NCBI GenBank assembly: GCA_035359995.1
Contig: DAORZT010000041.1
Coordinates: forward strand, 1 to 25,947
Direction of reading: 5' to 3'
From: JAKPCT01 sp029553165
GTDB lineage: Bacteria; Bacillota; UBA4882; UBA8346
DNA length: 25,947 nucleotides
Below, piece by piece: positions 14,633 through 22,611 of the stretch; positions within the stretch are counted from its first letter, which is position 1, and each line of letters starts with the position of its first letter. The notes under the pieces are model-generated. The model was not told the DNA's origin. It ran no database searches and saw only the letters and a list, made by a program, of their open reading frames with translations. The position numbers and the translations under genes were made by a program.

Positions 14633-15778
14633 TCAGTTATTGAGACCTTGTTTGATTTTTAACGCCAGGATCTTAGCGAATAACTCCGCTGCGTAGTAGG
14701 CTTCTTTTAGTTCTGATTGATGATCTCCAAACTCTAAAATTAAAGCTCTTTCATGTAAGTGTTGGTTATAACGCGCTTTTGAGACAATGATGCCACTACT
14801 AAGATTGGGATAATACAGATTCATTGCTTCAGTCAGTTCTGAAGCGAAGTGATGATTTTTCTTCCAGTTAGGATGGGATAAACCCATCTTATCAGTACCG
14901 ACGACGATTAAAATATTAGTCGCTTTTTCATTATTGATGGTACAGGTTGCATTAACACCCGGAGTTGCATCACGGTGAATATCAAGCACTACTTGAATTG
15001 ATGGATACTCATTGAGATATTTTTTCAGTGTTACCTGGGAGCGTTGGTAAGATTCACGGAACGGATAAGTATCATGAATGGTATCAGAATGGATTGTTTT
15101 AATACCATATTTCTCTTCTAGCACCTTTTTTAAATGGGCTCCGACTTTAACAATATCACCTTTACTGTTATTGGTATGGGATTTACCGCTTTCAGGGATA
15201 TAGGATTCCGAAGTATGCGTATGATAAATCAATACTACCGGATCTTGATCTGCCAATGGGATTTCCGGAAGCTGTTGATCCAGTTCTGTAATATCAGGTT
15301 TTTTATCAGGTGTAATAATAGGTTGTACTTTTTTAGCCGGCGGCATGACAATCATTTTTGGTTTGACAAACGCCAGTAACGGAATTTGAGCTTTTAACAG
15401 TTCTTGGGGTGTGGTTTGATTGATGTTAGCGGCTAGCTTCCAATAGATTCCTGCCCAATTCAAATGAAATAAATGAAATGGATCGTCTTCGCCAGAAGTC
15501 TGATCCAGTAGCGGAATTCCACTGCGTAAGATGAAACGGCTGCTTTGGGTATCCAGTTTAATTTTTCTGCGTTGAACTTGAGAAATTGATCCGGTTTGGA
15601 GTGGTTTATCCGGGAATACTCCAACTTCGATTGCTTTGGGTTGAAGAATAGAATTGATTGAAGAATTTAAGAGATGAACTAAGAATATTCCGAGAAAAAT
15701 AAAGAATAAAGCTAAACTACCATAGCTAATCCAAAACGGAAGCTTTATTTTTAATCTTTTTGATCGTAACATCAACAA
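14633..15778 (-). CDS. spoIIP: Stage II sporulation protein P (peptidoglycan hydrolase)
   Basis: 381 residues from a TTG start at 15778, 8 bases after GGTGG (15787-15795); an ATG at 15856 is far upstream with no Shine-Dalgarno site. One N-terminal membrane anchor (about residues 14-38) is followed by a variable stalk and the SpoIIP amidase/endopeptidase domain: YHTHTSESY (His186, His188, Glu191), LDIHRDA, VGTDKMG and LEFGDH near the end. With SpoIID and SpoIIM it degrades septal peptidoglycan during engulfment of the forespore, so the organism very likely makes endospores. It is usually sigma-E controlled; only a weak match (CATATATA near 15915) is seen. gpr, its common neighbour, is absent. 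Confidence 0.92.
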   Translation of the reverse strand: MLMLRSKRLKIKLPFWISYGSLALFFIFLGIFLVHLLNSSINSILQPKAIEVGVFPDKPLQTGSISQVQRRKIKLDTQSSRFILRSGIPLLDQTSGEDDPFHLFHLNWAGIYWKLAANINQTTPQELLKAQIPLLAFVKPKMIVMPPAKKVQPIITPDKKPDITELDQQLPEIPLADQDPVVLIYHTHTSESYIPESGKSHTNNSKGDIVKVGAHLKKVLEEKYGIKTIHSDTIHDTYPFRESYQRSQVTLKKYLNEYPSIQVVLDIHRDATPGVNATCTINNEKATNILIVVGTDKMGLSHPNWKKNHHFASELTEAMNLYYPNLSSGIIVSKARYNQHLHERALILEFGDHQSELKEAYYAAELFAKILALKIKQGLNN

Positions 15779-15824
15779 TATTAGTTCCACCTTTCTTGTC
15801 CTATATTTTATGCTTTGAAGATGA

Positions 15825-15853
15825 GCTTTTAGAACCGGACCGGTTTTAAAAGC
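15825..15853. promoter_or_regulatory. 29-bp palindrome upstream of spoIIP
   Basis: Arms GCTTTTAGAACCGG (15825-15838) and CCGGTTTTAAAAGC (15840-15853) around one central base match at 13 of 14 pairs. It lies about 50 bases before the spoIIP start, in the gap between divergent genes, and has no flanking T-run. An operator is the likeliest reading. Confidence 0.6.
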
Positions 15854-15926
15854 CATTAAAGGAATTTCTAAATAAAAAGTTGGAAAGAAAAAGGAATATC
15901 TTACCTTTTAGAGAAATTTATATATG

Positions 15927-15940
15927 GTATTTGGAAATAC
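15927..15940. promoter_or_regulatory. Perfect 14-bp inverted repeat before the Gx-recD2-comFA unit
   Basis: GTATTT-GG-AAATAC, about 28 bases upstream of the GTG at 15968 and near the weak sigma-E-like box on the other strand. A small operator is possible, but the sequence is AT-rich. Confidence 0.35.
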
Positions 15941-15967
15941 TATTATCTTCATTGGAGTTAATCTAAA

Positions 15968-16495
15968 GTGACCACAAAAAAGATGGTTTTATTAAGTGGG
16001 TTGACAGCAATCAGTATAGTTTTAAACTGGATGGAAAATGTTTTTCTGCCCTGGACCATTTTGCCGGTACCGGGGGTTCGAATTGGTCTGGCGAATGTTG
16101 TATTTTTAACAGTACTATTAATTGCAGGATTTAAAATTGCTTTAACATTATCAATTCTGCGAGTGATCATTTTAGCATTATTGACAGGAACATTTGCAAC
16201 GGTAGTGTTTCCAATCAGTCTCGGGGGAGCGATCAGTAGTATACTGGTAATGAAATTAGTTTGTTTTCTGTTCCAACAACGGATCAGTGTAATTGGGATC
16301 AGTATTACTGGAGCGGTTGGCCATAATCTGGGACAATTAGCGGTGTTATCAATGTTTCCGCAGTTGTTTCCGGGTTTATCGGTGATTTATGTATTTCTCC
16401 CGTTTTTACTGTTGTTATCCATCCCAACAGGAATAATTACCGGATGGATTACCAAGCAAATACTATCAACCGTACAGCAGGAGTGGAATTATTAA
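15968..16495 (+). CDS. Gx transporter family protein (heptaprenyl diphosphate synthase component I family)
   Basis: A 175-residue integral membrane protein with about five hydrophobic segments. It has the family pattern VPGVRIGLANVVFLTVL, LRVIILALLTGTF and GAVGHNLGQLAVL. Pfam calls the family Hpre_diP_synt_I, but the fold is a small transporter-like membrane protein and synthase activity is doubtful; a substrate-binding component of an ECF-like system is another suggestion. GTG start with GGAG at 15954-15957. Its TAA overlaps the recD2 ATG by one base, so the two are translationally coupled. Confidence 0.8.
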   Translation: MTTKKMVLLSGLTAISIVLNWMENVFLPWTILPVPGVRIGLANVVFLTVLLIAGFKIALTLSILRVIILALLTGTFATVVFPISLGGAISSILVMKLVCFLFQQRISVIGISITGAVGHNLGQLAVLSMFPQLFPGLSVIYVFLPFLLLLSIPTGIITGWITKQILSTVQQEWNY

Positions 16496-18666
16496 TGATC
16501 TCATTGGAAGGAACGGTGGAGCGTCTAACATTCATCAGTGATGATAACACCTATATCGTTGCCAGACTAAAAATGCCAAACGGGAAATTAGTTACGATTG
16601 TTGGCAACTTACCACCGTTATATATTGGAGAGCAATTGTCGGTCGAAGGTGATTGGGTTAGTCATAAAGAGTATGGACTCCAATTTCAGGTTACTGAATG
16701 GCAAAGTAAAATTCCGCAAACCAAAAAAGGGATTGAACGTTTTTTGGCCAGTGGATTAATTAAAGGGGTTGGCCCGGTTACTGCCAAAAAGATTGTCAAT
16801 CATTTTGGATTGGAAACATTAGCAATCATTGAAAATTCTCCTGAAAGGTTAACGGAGATCGCAGGGATCAAGCTTTCTAAAGCGGAGAAGATTGCAAAAA
16901 GTTTACAAGAGTACAGTGAAGTCCAAAAAATTATGGTCTTTCTCCAAGGGATTGGAATCGGTCCGGGTCTGGCGTTTAAGATCTATCAGACCTTTAAAGA
17001 ACAGTCGGTCAAGATCGTTACCGAAAACCCCTATTTACTGGCTGACCGAATAATGGGGATCGGTTTCAAGACTGCGGATCAGATTGCCCAAAAAACAGGG
17101 GTTAGTCTGGATTCGCCGTTTCGGATTAAAGCAGGATTAAAATACCTGATCAATGAAAGCAGTAACGAAGGTCATATTTTTATAACCGAGAGTGAATTAC
17201 TTAAAGTTGCAACCGAGGAGTTAGGTGTTAGCGAGCTTCAAGTGATCGCCGAAATCGAAGATCTGATTGCCCGTAAGGAATTGTTCCGGGAAGATTATGA
17301 AGGGACGAAAATCATTTATTTGGCAGTATTTTACTATAGTGAAGTCGGTGTTGTTTACCGGTTAAAAGATCTGCATGAGGCTGGATTAAAACCGGTTAAA
17401 GTTGATGCCCAGGCATTATTAGATGAGTTTTCGCAGACGATTAAGATTGATTTGGCACCGATGCAGCGTGAGGCTGTTTATAAAGCACTTGATAATGGAG
17501 TGACTGTGATTACCGGTGGTCCTGGAACAGGTAAAACCACGCTGATTAAAACAATCTTGCATATTCTGAAAAAAGCCGGCCTGGAAGTTATGCTGGCAGC
17601 GCCTACAGGCCGAGCAGCTAAACGGTTGTCGGAGGCTACAGGCGCTCCGGCCAAAACCATTCACCGTCTATTGGGTTATGGCAGTGAACACGCTAACGGC
17701 AGTCAATTTCAATTTAATGAAGATGAACCATTAGAGACGGATGTTTTAATCATTGATGAATTTTCAATGGTTGATTTGATTTTATTCTACAATGTTTTAA
17801 AGGCGGTTACTCCGGGGACGCGATTGATCCTGGTTGGTGATGTCGATCAACTGCCGTCGGTTGGTCCGGGCAGTGTATTACGGGATCTCCTTGCTTCTCA
17901 AAGAATTGCGGCGGTACGTCTGGATGTGATCTTTCGGCAAGCTAAAGAAAGCTTGATTATTGAAAACGCACATCGAATCAACCAGGGAAAATTACCGATT
18001 TTAGCCAAGAACAAAGATTTTTTCTTTATTAAAGAGGAAAATCCGGAAGCAATTGTTGCAGCATTACCAAGTCTGGTCCGGGATCGGATTCCGGCTTTTC
18101 TAAATTGTGATCCAATTGAAGACATTCAAATTTTAGCACCGATGCGCCGTACCATAACCGGGGTTGAAAACCTGAACTTATGTTTGCAGGCGGCACTGAA
18201 CCCTGTCAGTGACACTAAAAGTGAGATTGTTATCGGTGCTAATATATTTCGTCTTGGCGATAAAGTAATGCAACTGAAGAATAATTATCAAAAATTAGTT
18301 TTTAATGGCGATATTGGCCGGATTATTGATATCGATCCTGAGGAACGGAAGCTGGTGGTGGCTTTTCAGGAAGCTGAAGGAGAGCGGGCAGTTGAATATG
18401 AATCGGATGAGTTGGACCAACTGACGCTTTCATATGCAATCTCGGTCCATAAAAGTCAGGGAAATGAGTATCCGGTTATTATCATGCCGATTACAACCCA
18501 ACATTACCTGATGTTGCAACGGAATCTGTTATATACTGCGGTAACCCGGGCTAAAAAGATGGTTGTCTTAATTGGGACTGCGAAAGCGATTGGTATTGCC
18601 GTACGCAATAATCGGATTGAGAAACGGAATTCTTTATTATGTCAAAGGATTCAGACACAATTTTAA
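16495..18666 (+). CDS. recD2: RecD2 ATP-dependent DNA helicase
   Basis: A 723-residue SF1B 5'-3' helicase. ATG 16495 overlaps the upstream stop (TAATG), with AGGAG about 11 bases before; the longer frame from 16444 is not needed. The N-terminal OB-like region and helix-hairpin-helix repeats (about 80-190: GLIKGVGPVTAKKI, LTEIAGIKLSKA) are typical of RecD2 and absent from RecD of RecBCD. Walker A GGPGTGKT (341-348), Walker B region DEFSM (from 421), QLPSVGPG, and the C-terminal UvrD-like motif ISVHKSQGNEYP. It acts in DNA repair and replication-fork maintenance, without RecBC. It lies in an operon with the Gx-type gene and comFA. Confidence 0.93.
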   Translation: MISLEGTVERLTFISDDNTYIVARLKMPNGKLVTIVGNLPPLYIGEQLSVEGDWVSHKEYGLQFQVTEWQSKIPQTKKGIERFLASGLIKGVGPVTAKKIVNHFGLETLAIIENSPERLTEIAGIKLSKAEKIAKSLQEYSEVQKIMVFLQGIGIGPGLAFKIYQTFKEQSVKIVTENPYLLADRIMGIGFKTADQIAQKTGVSLDSPFRIKAGLKYLINESSNEGHIFITESELLKVATEELGVSELQVIAEIEDLIARKELFREDYEGTKIIYLAVFYYSEVGVVYRLKDLHEAGLKPVKVDAQALLDEFSQTIKIDLAPMQREAVYKALDNGVTVITGGPGTGKTTLIKTILHILKKAGLEVMLAAPTGRAAKRLSEATGAPAKTIHRLLGYGSEHANGSQFQFNEDEPLETDVLIIDEFSMVDLILFYNVLKAVTPGTRLILVGDVDQLPSVGPGSVLRDLLASQRIAAVRLDVIFRQAKESLIIENAHRINQGKLPILAKNKDFFFIKEENPEAIVAALPSLVRDRIPAFLNCDPIEDIQILAPMRRTITGVENLNLCLQAALNPVSDTKSEIVIGANIFRLGDKVMQLKNNYQKLVFNGDIGRIIDIDPEERKLVVAFQEAEGERAVEYESDELDQLTLSYAISVHKSQGNEYPVIIMPITTQHYLMLQRNLLYTAVTRAKKMVVLIGTAKAIGIAVRNNRIEKRNSLLCQRIQTQF

Positions 18667-18692
18667 GTATTGAATTTTAGGGAAGGGTTACG

Positions 18693-20456
18693 ATGCTCTC
18701 TCCGAAATATTTCGTTTATTCGGTTGCCGGTAAAGGGTTAATACCTCTAGTAAATGTTACGAATAATCCCTATCGTGATGCCCTTAAATTGAAACAGGCC
18801 GGCTACCAGGAGTTGATTGTTCTTGAACCGCCGCAACCAATTTGGGTTACTGAAAAGGTAGTTCAATACTTTAAAAATAACAGTAACAAAATTACTAAGT
18901 TTGCGAAGATTGCTGCTGATATAATTTGCGAAAATCTATTTCAACCAAAAGTAAAAGCACAACAAATAAAGCTCAATGAACTTTTAGAAAGTGATCAAAC
19001 TTATCTTTCCGAAATTGACCAGGAGCTGATTGAAGAGTTAGCAAAACTGTTTTGGGGACGTTCATTATTAAGCACGGAAATACCTGAACTATTAAGTAAC
19101 AGTGGTTATAACGTACCTTGGGATCCTGAAAATTGGCTTCAAGTCCTTTCATTAGAAGGGAAGATTATCAGGACCGCAGCGATTAATACTGATCGCTTCG
19201 GAATTCCTTTTTGCCGGCGTTGCGGTTCAACTGACGGGATAATTGAGACGGACTGTTACTTCTGTGGCAATAAGAGGTGTTTAACCTGTACCAACTGTCA
19301 GACAATGGGGTTGGCGAAAAGTTGCATCCCTTTGTATTATCAACCATTTCCTCAAATAAAATCAAGTTTTGCAAACCAAATACAACCAAGGTTGGATTTT
19401 GATTTAACCCCGCCCCAAAAGCGGGCTGCTCAAGAGTTGGAGAATTTTTATGATTCAGATCAAACCAACTTTTTAGTCTGGACAGTCTGTGGCGGTGGTA
19501 AGACGGAAGTCAGTTTTAAGATTGTGGCAAGAGTATTATCAGAGGGAGGCAGAGTTTTATTTGCAATTCCCAGAAGAGATATTGTGATTGAATTACTACC
19601 GCGTTTTGAAGCTGCTTTTCCTGATGTTACAGTCACCGCTCTCTATGGCGGAAGTGGGACTAAATTTGATGATGTGCAATTGACACTGGCGACAACGCAT
19701 CAATGTTTAAGGTTCTATCAACGGTTTGATTTGATCATTTTGGATGAAGCGGATGCTTATCCTTATCAGGGGAGTGAGATGCTGCATTATGCGTTACACC
19801 GGTCACTCCGAAACGGTGGTAAGTTAGTCACCATGACTGCTACACCGGATCAAAGGATGATTGCCCAGGTTAAGTCGGGAAAGTTGCCTTATATTTCGAT
19901 TCCGGCGCGTTATCACCGGCGCCCGTTAGCATTACCTGAATTTATCAAGCTTAATTTAAAGGTGCCGACTTTACAAAAGGATTGGGAGATCCCTTTGGTA
20001 GTCCAACAGATTATCAATGAGACAACTTTACAAGGACGGCGATTGTTAATTTTCTTACCAACAATTAATTTGATTGAAACATTTGGACGCACATTAGTTA
20101 GTTGGGGACAAAAAATTGGGATCAATGGGGCAATTGCTCACTCCAAAAGCGAAAACCGGACCGAGATAAAAGAGCAGATTCTCGAAGGGAAACTCAATTT
20201 TATCGTCTGTTCTACTATCTTTGAGCGTGGGATTACGATTCCAAAACTCAATGTGTTGGTGTTATTTGCTGATGACAGCAGTGTGTTTGACTGCCGAACC
20301 CTAGTCCAAATTGCCGGTAGAGTAGGCCGAAAAGGAGATAATGGTAGAGTTGTATTTGCCGGTAAAACAATCTCCAATGCCATGAAAGAAAGTTATCAAT
20401 GGATTGCCACAATGAATCAGGAAGCAATACAGCTGGGTTATTTGGATAACAATTAA
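18693..20456 (+). CDS. comFA: ComFA-like DNA helicase/translocase
   Basis: A 587-residue SF2 helicase. A zinc-binding module with paired cysteines (CRRC at 174-177, then CYFC, CLTC, CQTMG) precedes the motor core, as in ComFA. Motor motifs: Walker A CGGGKT (266-271), DEAD-type box DEAD (351-354), TMTATP, and a C-terminal helicase lobe with FERGITIP and QIAGRVGRKG. In Bacillus ComFA drives uptake of single-stranded DNA in competent cells and works with ComFC. GGGAAGGG precedes the ATG, and the gap to recD2 is 26 bases. comFB is absent. No other competence gene is in the window, so natural transformation is only a possibility. Confidence 0.87.
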   Translation: MLSPKYFVYSVAGKGLIPLVNVTNNPYRDALKLKQAGYQELIVLEPPQPIWVTEKVVQYFKNNSNKITKFAKIAADIICENLFQPKVKAQQIKLNELLESDQTYLSEIDQELIEELAKLFWGRSLLSTEIPELLSNSGYNVPWDPENWLQVLSLEGKIIRTAAINTDRFGIPFCRRCGSTDGIIETDCYFCGNKRCLTCTNCQTMGLAKSCIPLYYQPFPQIKSSFANQIQPRLDFDLTPPQKRAAQELENFYDSDQTNFLVWTVCGGGKTEVSFKIVARVLSEGGRVLFAIPRRDIVIELLPRFEAAFPDVTVTALYGGSGTKFDDVQLTLATTHQCLRFYQRFDLIILDEADAYPYQGSEMLHYALHRSLRNGGKLVTMTATPDQRMIAQVKSGKLPYISIPARYHRRPLALPEFIKLNLKVPTLQKDWEIPLVVQQIINETTLQGRRLLIFLPTINLIETFGRTLVSWGQKIGINGAIAHSKSENRTEIKEQILEGKLNFIVCSTIFERGITIPKLNVLVLFADDSSVFDCRTLVQIAGRVGRKGDNGRVVFAGKTISNAMKESYQWIATMNQEAIQLGYLDNN

Positions 20457-20529
20457 CTTTTGGTCAAATTAATAAAAATTTAACAATTTAATTTTTTATT
20501 ATCAAATAAAGCATTGTAAGTGTTTTTTG

Positions 20530-20554
20530 TTGATTAATTTTAAATTTTAATCAA
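20530..20554. promoter_or_regulatory. Inverted repeat upstream of comFC
   Basis: TTGATTAA (20530-20537), 9 bases, TTAATCAA (20547-20554), in the 133-base AT-rich gap between comFA and comFC. It may be an operator, or chance in AT-rich DNA. No convincing promoter or sigma-28 box was found in this gap. Confidence 0.3.
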
Positions 20555-20589
20555 ATTAGGACTAATGGCTTATAAATAAAAAATAAGAA

Positions 20590-21381
20590 ATGACGAAAAT
20601 TATAATGAAATACCAAAACATTAGAAATTTTTGTTATCAATTGCAAAAAGGCTTTTTGGAGTTGGTTTTTCCACCCGAAGACCAGTGCCCAATCTGTAAA
20701 CAGGAAAAAAGTAAAGGACATGGCTTGGGGGCCAGATGTTTACAAAAGCTTTCATTAGTATCAGGTCCAATCTGTCACAAATGTGGACGACCACTCCGGC
20801 TAGAAGCTGTTGCAAGCAAGTTGTGCCAACAATGTTCGAATACCAGCTACTATTTTGAAGCAGCCCGGGCGGTAGCTCTGTATGAAGGGGCATTAAGGGA
20901 GTATTTGGCAGAGTTTAAATATCGGTTTCGTCCGGATTTAGGAGCGGCATTAGGGGAGTTATTGGTTGAATGGATTAGAGAACATCGGGATTTTCAAAAA
21001 GTTGATCTAATTGTTCCAATTCCGATTCATCCAGATAAGATGCGGCTTCGTGGTTATAATCAGGCAGAATTGTTGGCAGAACCTTTAAAAAAGTATTTGG
21101 GAATTTCTTTAATTAACGATATAATAATTAGGAGGAAGCTTACTGAAAGTCAAAACGCTTTGAGTAAGGAAGAACGGTTTCAAAATGTAAGTGGGGCTTT
21201 TCAGGTGATTAATACCACTCGATTGAAAGCAGCGAAAGTTCTTCTGATTGACGATATTTTTACTACTGGCGCTACTGCTTCGGAGGCTGCCAGAGTATTA
21301 TTAAGAGCAGGAACTCTGAAGGTAAAAGTTTTAACATTGGCTACCGGTTTGATGGATTCTCAGTGGTTTGCATCAGATTAA
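20590..21381 (+). CDS. comFC: ComFC/GntX-family phosphoribosyltransferase-like protein
   Basis: 263 residues. The N-terminal zinc module has CPIC, CHKC and CQQC pairs (about residues 35-85). A type I phosphoribosyltransferase fold follows, with the PRPP-binding loop VLLIDDIFTTGATASEA and the family motif RLRGYNQAELLAEPL. ComFC supports DNA uptake with ComFA, and its phosphoribosyl binding is of unknown purpose. The start is uncertain: ATG 20590 and ATG 20605 both lack a Shine-Dalgarno site. It opens the run to csrA in the same order as in Bacillus subtilis. Confidence 0.87.
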   Translation: MTKIIMKYQNIRNFCYQLQKGFLELVFPPEDQCPICKQEKSKGHGLGARCLQKLSLVSGPICHKCGRPLRLEAVASKLCQQCSNTSYYFEAARAVALYEGALREYLAEFKYRFRPDLGAALGELLVEWIREHRDFQKVDLIVPIPIHPDKMRLRGYNQAELLAEPLKKYLGISLINDIIIRRKLTESQNALSKEERFQNVSGAFQVINTTRLKAAKVLLIDDIFTTGATASEAARVLLRAGTLKVKVLTLATGLMDSQWFASD

Positions 21382-21400
21382 AAGCAAAGGAGTGTTAAAC

Positions 21401-21820
21401 ATGGATGTCCGTAATTGCAAACGCTGCGGCAAGGTTTTCCAGTATCGGGGTCATAATATCTGTTATAATTGTATTACCCAGGAGGAAGAAGATTTTCAGA
21501 AAGTACGCGAGTATATTCAAAAACATCCTAATTCAACCACGGTTGAAGTTAGCGAGGCGACCGAAGTAAGTATCAAAACAATAACCCGTTTTTTGCGTGA
21601 GGGAAGACTGGACTGTGAAGGATTTGACACTTCTGATCTTGGGCTTCAATGTGAAAAATGTGGTAAGGAGATTTCATCCGGACGATATTGTGATGAGTGT
21701 ATTAACGAGTTACAATCCGGTTTTAAGGAAGCGTCGAAACAGATTGAAACTCCGGTGGTAACTAAGGTTAAGCCCCGTGAAGTTGTTCACACTTATGATA
21801 ATATATTAGGTAAAAAATAA
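21401..21820 (+). CDS. yvyF: YvyF-like flagellar operon protein with zinc ribbons and HTH
   Basis: A 139-residue cytoplasmic protein of the family between comFC and flgM in Firmicutes (TIGR03826-like). An N-terminal Cys ribbon (CKRCG ... CYNC) is followed by a helix-turn-helix-like stretch (VEVSEATEVSIKTITRFLREGRL) and a second ribbon (CEKCG ... CDEC). The start is ATG 21401 with AAAGGAG 8 bases before. A role as a flagellar regulator or assembly factor is inferred from position; the biochemical function is unknown. Confidence 0.85.
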   Translation: MDVRNCKRCGKVFQYRGHNICYNCITQEEEDFQKVREYIQKHPNSTTVEVSEATEVSIKTITRFLREGRLDCEGFDTSDLGLQCEKCGKEISSGRYCDECINELQSGFKEASKQIETPVVTKVKPREVVHTYDNILGKK

Positions 21821-21858
21821 TAATTAAATAATCATAAATGAGAAAGTAGGTGAGTCTG

Positions 21859-22152
21859 ATGATTATCTCCAGTCAACAAGTATCAAACATAATCAAGTTG
21901 CAATCTGTATTTAAGAAACAGAAGGTTAATGAAACGGTTGCTCCCAGTAAAACTGACATCTTAGAACTTTCTGCCCGCGTTCAAGAATTGAAGCTGGCTA
22001 AGGAAATGGTTCTAAAGTTTCCTGACGTTCGTGCCGATAAAATACTTGAGTTGAAAAAACGCATCCAAGAAGGGACCTACCAGGTGTCAGGGGAAGAAGT
22101 TGCTGCGAAGATGATTAACCGAAGCCTGGTGGATGAACTCGCCAGGAGGTAA
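21859..22152 (+). CDS. flgM: Anti-sigma-28 factor FlgM
   Basis: 97 residues from ATG 21859, 5 bases after AGGTGA (21848-21853); the GTG at 21850 overlaps that site. The conserved C-terminal half holds DILELSARVQELK and VRADKILELKKRIQEGTYQVSGEEVAAKMI, which wraps around sigma-28 (FliA/SigD). It blocks late flagellar genes until the hook is complete and FlgM is exported. The N-terminal part is the usual disordered export segment. Confidence 0.9.
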   Translation: MIISSQQVSNIIKLQSVFKKQKVNETVAPSKTDILELSARVQELKLAKEMVLKFPDVRADKILELKKRIQEGTYQVSGEEVAAKMINRSLVDELARR

Positions 22153-22155
22153 ATT

Positions 22156-22605
22156 ATGCTGGAACAAGAACTTCAATCGTTGTTAGAAAAAGAAATTGAG
22201 GTTCTGGAAGAACTAAACAAAGTTAGCCTTCTTAAAAAAGAAGCTTTGTTGAATGATGATTTAAATTCACTGGAAGAGATCGTTCTCACGGAGGAGAGAC
22301 TTTCTCAAAGCTTGAAAAAGATTGACGATGCCTGTTCTCCGCAGGTTCAATTTTTTTTAACTGAAAATCCTTACAATATCTCCTCTACAATTAAGGACCT
22401 CTTGATTAAGTTGCGTCATTCTGCTCTTAATCTTCGACTCACCAATCAATTCAATCAAGAACTATTAAAAGACTCAATTAATATCATTCACTTGATGCTC
22501 AATTCAATCACTGATGGAGAAACTGAAGATAATAACACCTACAGTTCCGCAGGAAAAATCGTTAAGAATAAAGCAACAAAAAGCCTGCTTGATTTTAAGG
22601 GGTGA
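22156..22605 (+). CDS. flgN: FlgN-family flagellar export chaperone
   Basis: 149 residues, almost wholly helical and charged, with heptad-like Leu/Glu/Lys patterns (LLEKEIEVLEELNKVSLLKKEALL). It has the size and place expected of FlgN, which keeps FlgK and FlgL soluble and delivers them to the export gate. AGGAGGT (22144-22150) lies at the flgM 3' end, and the gap to flgM is 3 bases. FlgN sequences are poorly conserved, so position weighs heavily in the call. Confidence 0.85.
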   Translation: MLEQELQSLLEKEIEVLEELNKVSLLKKEALLNDDLNSLEEIVLTEERLSQSLKKIDDACSPQVQFFLTENPYNISSTIKDLLIKLRHSALNLRLTNQFNQELLKDSINIIHLMLNSITDGETEDNNTYSSAGKIVKNKATKSLLDFKG

Positions 22606-22611
22606 TCAAAT

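Noticed and set aside
15905..15960. Sigma-E promoter for spoIIP
   Set aside because: CATATATA with ATAATA upstream is only a partial match, and the implied leader would be about 125 bases. Not strong enough to list.
20457..20589. Sigma-28 promoter for the flagellar run
   Set aside because: No TAAA...GCCGATAA-like pair was found here or in the short gaps before flgM and flgK.
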